The notes under the pieces: generated by a model | Databases searched by the model: none | What the model was told of the DNA's origin: nothing | Seen by the model: the letters and a program-made list of their open reading frames with translations, nothing else | In this document: positions 6,057-10,000 of the stretch, piece by piece | How the letters are laid out: every line of letters starts with the position of its first letter | Numbering within the stretch: position 1 is the stretch's first letter | Position numbers and translations under genes: made by a program | Assembly (NCBI GenBank): GCA_963170055.1 | Contig: CAUJGJ010000371.1 | Coordinates: forward strand, 5,323,511 to 5,333,510 | DNA: 10,000 nt | Direction of reading: 5' to 3' | Source of the DNA: Halisarca cf. caerulea | Lineage: Eukaryota; Porifera; Demospongiae; Chondrillida; Halisarcidae

Positions 6057-7699
6057 CTGCAGAAAAGAGATGGACAAAGCTCGATCAGTGACCAACACCA
6101 TCCTGGACAAGATTGAAAGGAATGCTGCAGTTAGTTTCTTATGCAGTGAATCTTGCTTGATACATACCGAAGTGGGCACAAAATCAGGACTTGTTATCAG
6201 AGGTACTTATGTACTGTCAGAATTGATTTGTGTACGGTACAAGAAAAAATAAAGTTGATGTAAAACAAGCGTAGCATGCTTCTACAGATGCCCTTTTGCG
6301 GACCGTTCTACGCTCCTGAATTTTATTTCTTATGGAAGATTTACAGGCAAACAATGGGTACACGTACGTGAGTAGAAATCTACAGGAACAAAATCGACAT
6401 GAAGTGCAATTTCTTTTGAAATTTAAGCGTTTGAATCAAGGTATCATCTTCAAAAGGAACGGATGTCTCCTCAATGTTTATCGTAGGCTCGTAGTGTGAG
6501 TTCGTATGAGACTCGCAGTGAGTGCAAGACAGCCGTAAGAAAGCCACACTGGCCCGAAGTCAGAATTTTCGAAACCTTTTTAAGATTGTTGAAGAAAATC
6601 AAACCGAAGGAGGAGAATTTCGCAACATCCTTCCACGAAAACGCTCACAACTGCATATCGAGGATGTTTGTACACAGCCACCATTTTAATGACGCGTCAT
6701 ATAATATTGTGCAACTATAATTTTGTTGAATTCTTATGAAATTCGCTCGGGTGTAATTTTCAGCAAAAACGAACATTTTACGCCTGAAATCACAGGCGTA
6801 ATTCGGCAGTCAAACGTCAACTTTATTATTTCTTGTACCGTACATGAGGTGTACACAGGGACAGAATGAGGAGTATGTACTAAACCAGGTAGGGTAATTC
6901 GGGGTAATTTGGCACACTGGGGAAATTCAGGATGGGACCTTGAACATCTGCTATGGCTGAGGTGTCCAGACAAACTTACTACTGCTAAACTACCAACCAA
7001 TTCATGGAGACAACAATGACAAGAAATACTGTGTGTACCTTGTGGTTCACACTGCTTTTGACCCGCTGTCCTGGATTATCCCAGTGTGCCAAATTACCCC
7101 GTTTTACCCTACTTACTAAACAAGTTCCATTGTGATTTATCATCAGAACATGCACCAGAGATCCTCAAATAACACAAGTGGCAAACAGCACAGACACTCA
7201 CCAAATCCCATGTCATCGTCACTTTCCTCTTCGGATTCCTCTTTCTTTTCTTCCTTCTTCTCCTCCTTCTCTCCCTTGTCCCCGGACTCAGTAGTGGTGG
7301 GAGCTCCTCCTCCAACAGATGCTGTAGCACTAGCACTGCCAATGTTGCTCAGTAGGGCACCAATGTCTTTACCTACAGAACACACAAGAGAGTGAACAGA
7401 GACACAGAGATAAACACACAACCACACAGGTGTGGGACCAAGATGGAGATAACACACAACCACACAGGTGTGGGACCAAGATGAAGATAACACACAACCA
7501 CACAGGTGTGGGACCAAGATGGAGATAACACACAACCACACAGGTATGGGACCAAAGTTTAGCAAAATCACAAAGCCCAATGTATAGTTACAAAGGTGTA
7601 CGTACAACAAACCAGAAATTGTATAAGTTTAAATTTCGTAGTCCAGAGCTGAATCACAAAAATTGAAAAATACACCCCTTGAAAATCCCTAGTGTGCGC

Positions 7700-7739
<40 letters not shown>

Positions 7740-8951
7740 TCATGCACACCGCAACTGATGCTAGTGCTCTACAAGCATAGGGTTGAATCATCTACATACA
7801 TACAAGCACTACAGTGCGGTATACATACAAGCACTACAGTGCGGTATATATACGTACAAGCACTACAGTGCGGTATACGTACAAGCACTACAGTGCGGTA
7901 TACGTACAAGCACTAGTGCAGTATACATACAAGCACTACAGTGCGGTATACGTACAAGCACTACAGTGCGGTATACGTACAAGCACTAGTGCAGTATACA
8001 TACAAGCACTACAGTGCGGTATACGTACAAGCACTACAGTGCGGTATACGTACAAGCACTACAGTGCGGTATACATACGTACAAGCACTACAGTGCGGTA
8101 TACATACGTACAAGCACTACAGTGCGGTATACATACGTACAAGCACTACAGTGCGGTATACATACGTACAAGCACTACAGTGCGGCATACGTACCTTGTA
8201 GTGCTTTCGCAAACAACTTGGGCCAAATGGCGTCCACAGGTACATCAGCTGCTTTGCAGAGCGTTTGGATCTTGTCAGCCTGAGTGGATAAGGGAGACAA
8301 CAATTGAAAGAGAGTATCTGCAACACACAAAGGTTGGAACCAGAACTTGCTGATAAAATACGGAGGATTGTAAATGCGAGTGAATCAGAATCAGCCTGAA
8401 CAGTAAGCTTATAACAACTGCTCCACTATTTCACTTCGAGATACTCCAAAGGCAAATTGGGATCATAAACTTTGTCCACTGTGGTCTGCATTACCCCAGC
8501 ACCATACTGAAGGGGTAAAACTTTGAGGTAACTATACCACCCTACTAAGGTTGTGAGTCCAGGGTGACCAGCATCCTGTACATGGACACAATCATTGCAT
8601 GTCAGTGACAGCACATAGAGCTGAGAGAAGGTTCCGTTATAGGTATTAGTACGACCTGCTTGCACTGACAAAAACTTCTGACTGTACACTCATGGAAAGG
8701 CTAGAAGAAAGACGGTGTCCTGGAGCAGCTTTCCTAACGAAACTTGGGAACAAGGCTAGCTTGTCATGCAATCATGTTGCTACCACAATCTACTACACGC
8801 GCTACAGTTAACGGTAGTCCCGCGGTACAATCATGAACACTTGTACCACAGCTGGATGATACAGACTACGAAACCAACTTACAGTTATCTCGATTCCATC
8901 GTCATGGAGGATCAAAGCACTGTATACACAAGCTAGTTCGTTCACAGACAT
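6043..8951 (-). CDS. RPLP1: 60S acidic ribosomal protein P1 (4 coding exons, complete)
   Basis: Component of the ribosomal lateral stalk. P1/P2 dimers bind uL10 (P0), and the acidic C-terminus recruits translation factors such as eEF2. Exons in transcription order: 8951-8883, 8279-8195, 7372-7202, 6056-6043; 339 nt in total, 112 aa. Residues 1-65 form the helical dimerisation domain (MSVNELACVYSALILHDD, then ADKIQTLCKAADVPVDAIWP and KLFAKALQGKDIGALLSNIG). Residues 66-85 form a Ser/Gly/Thr hinge. Residues 86-112 form the Lys/Glu tail ending SDDDMGFGLFD. All splice sites are GT..AG and phases agree (0, 1, 1). The start ATG is the canonical P1 start; the frame is open above it but matches nothing. 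The hinge has fewer Ala and Pro than the human protein. Identification rests on the conserved N-terminus and the invariant GLFD end. Confidence 0.95.
6248..6253 (+). terminator. Candidate poly(A) signal for the phosphatase gene
   Basis: AATAAA, the first canonical hexamer downstream of the phosphatase stop, about 680 bp away. If used, the transcript would run antisense through the last coding exon of RPLP1. It may be a chance match. Confidence 0.25.
6889..7112. mobile_element. MITE-like element, 224 bp
   Basis: Terminal inverted repeats of 33 bp at 6889-6921 and 7080-7112 (ends GTAGGG...CCCTAC, core GGGGTAATTTGGCACACTGG) with two mismatches; weaker similarity extends about 13 bp inward. Flanks are TACTAAACCAG (6878-6888) and TACTAAACAAG (7114-7124), a probable target duplication of about 8-11 bp with one mismatch and one extra base. 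No coding capacity. The superfamily cannot be named from this. Confidence 0.82.
7202..7372 (-). CDS. RPLP1: RPLP1 coding exon 3
   Basis: Residues 52-108 plus one base of Gly109: GKDIGALLSNIGSASATASV, GGGAPTTTESGDKGEKEEKK and the acidic tail to SDDDMGF. The acceptor TGTTCTGTAG ends at 7373. The donor is GTGAGT (7201-7196), phase 1. Confidence 0.95.
7414..7557. repeat. 38-bp minisatellite, about 3.8 copies
   Basis: The unit contains CACACAACCACACAGGTGTG followed by GGACCAAGATGGAGATAA. Copies differ by one or two substitutions (ATGAAG, GGTATG). Confidence 0.95.
7696..7735. repeat. (CA)n microsatellite
   Basis: About 40 bp of CA dinucleotide with CACACGCACA at the left end. Confidence 0.97.
7797..8194. 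repeat. 23/25/29-bp minisatellite, about 15 units, adjoining the RPLP1 exon 2 donor
   Basis: The core CAAGCACTACAGTGCGGTAT is followed by ACGTA (25-bp period) or ACATACGTA (29-bp period). A shorter unit with CACTAGTGCAGTATACATA occurs twice in the middle. The last four or five units are all of the 29-bp type. GCACT-AC-AGTGC in each unit is an inverted repeat. Read on the - strand, most units contain GTACGTAT, like the real donor at 8194. Confidence 0.95.
8195..8279 (-). CDS. RPLP1: RPLP1 coding exon 2
   Basis: Residues 24-51 plus one base of Gly52: ADKIQTLCKAADVPVDAIWP, then KLFAKALQ. The acceptor ATCCACTCAG ends at 8280. The donor GTACGT (8194-8189) sits directly beside the minisatellite that fills the start of intron 2. 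Confidence 0.95.
8280..8882 (-). other. RPLP1: RPLP1 intron 1 (603 bp)
   Basis: Unique sequence with no repeat, no gene and no snoRNA boxes that I can see. Bounded by GTAAGT and ATCCACTCAG on the - strand. Confidence 0.75.
8883..8951 (-). CDS. RPLP1: RPLP1 coding exon 1
   Basis: Residues 1-23, MSVNELACVYSALILHDDGI plus EIT. The donor is GTAAGT (8882-8877), phase 0. ELACVYSALILHDD is almost invariant in animal P1. Confidence 0.95.
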
Positions 8952-9050
8952 TGTCTTTGGTCTACTGTCGATGTAGTGGTTGAGCCCAAGTCGCCAAAAG
9001 GCCTTAGCAAAATGAACAAGACACTCACCACTCAAAAAGGTAAGGCAATA

Positions 9051-9056
9051 CACGTG
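9051..9056. promoter_or_regulatory. E-box CACGTG
   Basis: Palindromic CACGTG, the canonical bHLH (Myc/Max/USF-type) core, 100 bp before the RPLP1 ATG. A six-base match alone is weak; the promoter context adds some weight. Confidence 0.4.
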
Positions 9057-9070
9057 GGTAGGTTACGTTC

Positions 9071-9082
9071 TGCGCATGCGCA
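9071..9082. promoter_or_regulatory. NRF-1-type palindrome TGCGCATGCGCA
   Basis: A perfect 12-bp palindrome matching the NRF-1 consensus (Y)GCGCANGCGC(R), common in animal housekeeping promoters. It lies 120 bp before the RPLP1 ATG and about 190 bp past the stop of the next gene. Confidence 0.6.
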
Positions 9083-9272
9083 AAACGACATGGATAGCGA
9101 TTGCACAACATTGCGAAGTGAAGGAATGACGTTGCACTATTAGATATCATCAATAATAATTTTGCATAAACAATAAAAACTGTCCACAGTTTATACACAT
9201 ACTATAATTATATAGTTGCATAAGTAGATATAATAAAGTCGCTGGGATCAAAAGACAACGCTTGGTTTCAGT
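9083..9272. other. Intergenic region between gene 3 stop and RPLP1 promoter
   Basis: AT-rich. AATAAA occurs on the + strand at 9172-9177 and 9232-9237, but no + strand gene ends here. On the - strand I see only a weak TATAAA-type candidate near 9190 for the 3' end of the upstream gene. Confidence 0.5.
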
Positions 9273-10000
9273 TCACTGATGCCAGGCGCGCTTTCTAGGG
9301 TCGTTTCTCTGGAATAAAAATTGCTGGTTCACTCCCCCTACTTCGTTACCAGCTGTGTCTGGGGCAGACACAGGTAAATTTGGTGCAGTGTTACTATGAC
9401 TACCATCACCTAGGATATGTGAAGTAGAGGATGTGGCAACGGGTTGGTTGGTGGTAGGAGCTCCAGGTGTTTCAACAGTGCTAGAAGGCCGTACTTGTTC
9501 ACTTGACACTGATGGCTTACCCAAGAGGGTCTGGGCCAAGATAGGGAGTTTTGCCAAGAGGTTTTGTAGTTGAACATTTGATACACCACTTGATACCTGT
9601 GGCTGTGCAGGAGTTTGTGTTGGTGGTGGCTCTGTAACCTTGGAAACAGGCGGGAATAGCTCTGTGACCTTGGACACAGGCGGGAATAGTTCTGTGACCT
9701 TGGAAACAGGCGGGAATAGTTCTGTGACCTTGGAAACAGGCGGGAATAGTTCTGTGACCTTGGAAACAGGCGGGAATAGTTCTGTGACCTTGGAAACAGG
9801 CGGGAATTGAGTCTGCAAAGCATTGGTTTCAGCTGGTGCTTGAAATGCTTGTACTTGCTCAGCCGATGGCTGCTCAGGAGCAGCTGTTACAGTCTGAGGG
9901 GGTGGTTCAGGGGAGAGCTTTGTTGGAGGGACCTCCCCCATCTGAGGGGAACCTGAAGGAGAATAAGGTTCTAAATCCCGTTCTTCAACTGGTGTTGCTG
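9273..10000 (-). CDS. Unidentified Pro/Gln/Ser/Thr-rich protein, C-terminal part (5' partial)
   Basis: I do not recognise this gene. The frame is open from the window edge (first full codon at 9998) to TGA at 9275-9273, giving 241 residues. It begins ATPVEERDLEPYSPSGSPQ, followed by a Pro/Gln/Ala-rich stretch, six copies of LFPPVSKVTE (9810-9631), a possible amphipathic helix VQLQNLLAKLPILAQTLLG, a Ser/Thr/Pro-rich linker, and the end FQRNDPRKRAWHQ. The composition suggests an intrinsically disordered tail, perhaps of a nuclear protein, with a basic DPRKR end. The in-frame 30-bp repeat and the lack of stops support coding. RPLP1 follows on the same strand. No splice acceptor is evident, so this may be one long last exon. 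Confidence 0.7.
   Translation of the reverse strand, partial: ATPVEERDLEPYSPSGSPQMGEVPPTKLSPEPPPQTVTAAPEQPSAEQVQAFQAPAETNALQTQFPPVSKVTELFPPVSKVTELFPPVSKVTELFPPVSKVTELFPPVSKVTELFPPVSKVTEPPPTQTPAQPQVSSGVSNVQLQNLLAKLPILAQTLLGKPSVSSEQVRPSSTVETPGAPTTNQPVATSSTSHILGDGSHSNTAPNLPVSAPDTAGNEVGGVNQQFLFQRNDPRKRAWHQ
9631..9810 (-). repeat. Six 30-bp in-frame coding repeats
   Basis: Six consecutive 30-bp units encode the decapeptide FPPVSKVTEL. Units starting at 9691, 9721 and 9751 are identical; the others differ by one to three bases, mostly silent or at the edges. The period is a multiple of three, so copy-number change keeps the frame. Confidence 0.97.

Larger units (their letters stand above)
6057..7201 (-). 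other. RPLP1: RPLP1 intron 3 (1,145 bp)
   Basis: Contains a 224-bp MITE-like element (6889-7112). The remainder, including 6070-6720, is unique; frames of 60-74 codons there match nothing I recognise. A small hairpin (ACGCCTG at 6780-6786 against CAGGCGT at 6793-6799) is present. I looked for box C/D snoRNA motifs, because ribosomal protein introns often host them, and found no convincing pair. Confidence 0.8.
7373..8194 (-). other. RPLP1: RPLP1 intron 2 (822 bp)
   Basis: Made mainly of three tandem repeats: a 38-bp minisatellite near the acceptor, a CA microsatellite in the middle, and a 23-29-bp minisatellite reaching the donor. Only about 7557-7690 and 7736-7796 are unique. Confidence 0.85.
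8952..9082 (-). promoter_or_regulatory. RPLP1: RPLP1 5' UTR and core promoter region
   Basis: Upstream of the ATG the - strand reads through a pyrimidine-rich stretch, CCTTACCTTTTT (9045-9034), which could be the 5' terminal oligopyrimidine start typical of ribosomal protein mRNAs. Further up are an E-box and an NRF-1-type site. A possible 64-bp UTR intron (GTGAGT at 9028 to CAG at 8965) is noted but unproven. Confidence 0.5.

Noticed and set aside
5934..6720. Small + and - open frames (60-74 codons) in RPLP1 intron 3 and the 3' region
   Set aside because: No recognisable domain and no clear initiation or splice context; length expected by chance.
7143..7610. A 155-codon - strand frame as a separate gene
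   Set aside because: Its middle is RPLP1 exon 3; the upstream part translates the 38-bp repeat and the downstream part reads into intron 3 past a consensus donor.
7797..8194. Direct repeats resembling a CRISPR array
   Set aside because: Units are contiguous with no unique spacers, and the setting is an intron of a eukaryotic gene.
8426..8689. An 87-codon - strand frame
   Set aside because: It lies wholly in RPLP1 intron 1 and shows no recognisable family features.
6057..8882. Intronic snoRNA in RPLP1
   Set aside because: TGATGAT occurs at about 7135-7142 on the - strand, but the preceding base does not fit a C box well, and no properly placed D box or terminal stem was found.

Overview
The window looks like nuclear DNA of a eukaryote, most likely an early-branching animal with a compact genome; a sponge is a guess. 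The reasons are spliced genes with consensus GT..AG introns of about 70 to 1,150 bp, many simple repeats and minisatellites, two MITE-like elements, and close tandem and convergent gene packing. The sequence alone does not fix the species.

Three protein-coding genes can be supported. (1) On the + strand, from 280 to 5572, lie eight exons of a plant-like, high-molecular-weight purple acid phosphatase. They join into 524 uninterrupted codons and carry all seven metal-ligand motif positions; the signal-peptide exon lies left of the window. (2) On the - strand, from 8951 down to 6043, lies a complete four-exon gene for acidic ribosomal protein P1 (RPLP1, 112 aa). Its last coding exon is only 14 nt and encodes the end of the GLFD tail. 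(3) On the - strand, from the right edge down to 9273, lies the 3' end of an unidentified Pro/Gln/Ser/Thr-rich protein with six exact-length 30-bp in-frame repeats.

Genes 1 and 2 converge, with 470 bp between their stop codons. Genes 2 and 3 run in tandem on the - strand, with about 320 bp between the stop of gene 3 and the ATG of RPLP1. That gap holds a perfect NRF-1-type palindrome and an E-box, a plausible RPLP1 promoter. The genes share no obvious pathway: one is a secreted or lysosomal metallophosphatase, one is a ribosomal stalk protein, and one is unknown.

The introns hold most of the unusual structure. Two non-autonomous DNA transposons were found: 503 bp with 70-bp terminal inverted repeats and a 9-bp target duplication in the phosphatase gene, and 224 bp with 33-bp inverted repeats in RPLP1. 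At least six tandem arrays lie in introns. Several abut splice sites and contain copies of splice-site-like sequence: the acceptor of the third phosphatase exon is preceded by two decoy copies, and the donor of RPLP1 exon 2 is followed by about 15 repeat units, most carrying a donor-like GTACGT. I found no prokaryotic operon, CRISPR array, tRNA or rRNA. The exon models are hand-built from splice consensus, reading-frame continuity and remembered family motifs; no database search was run.
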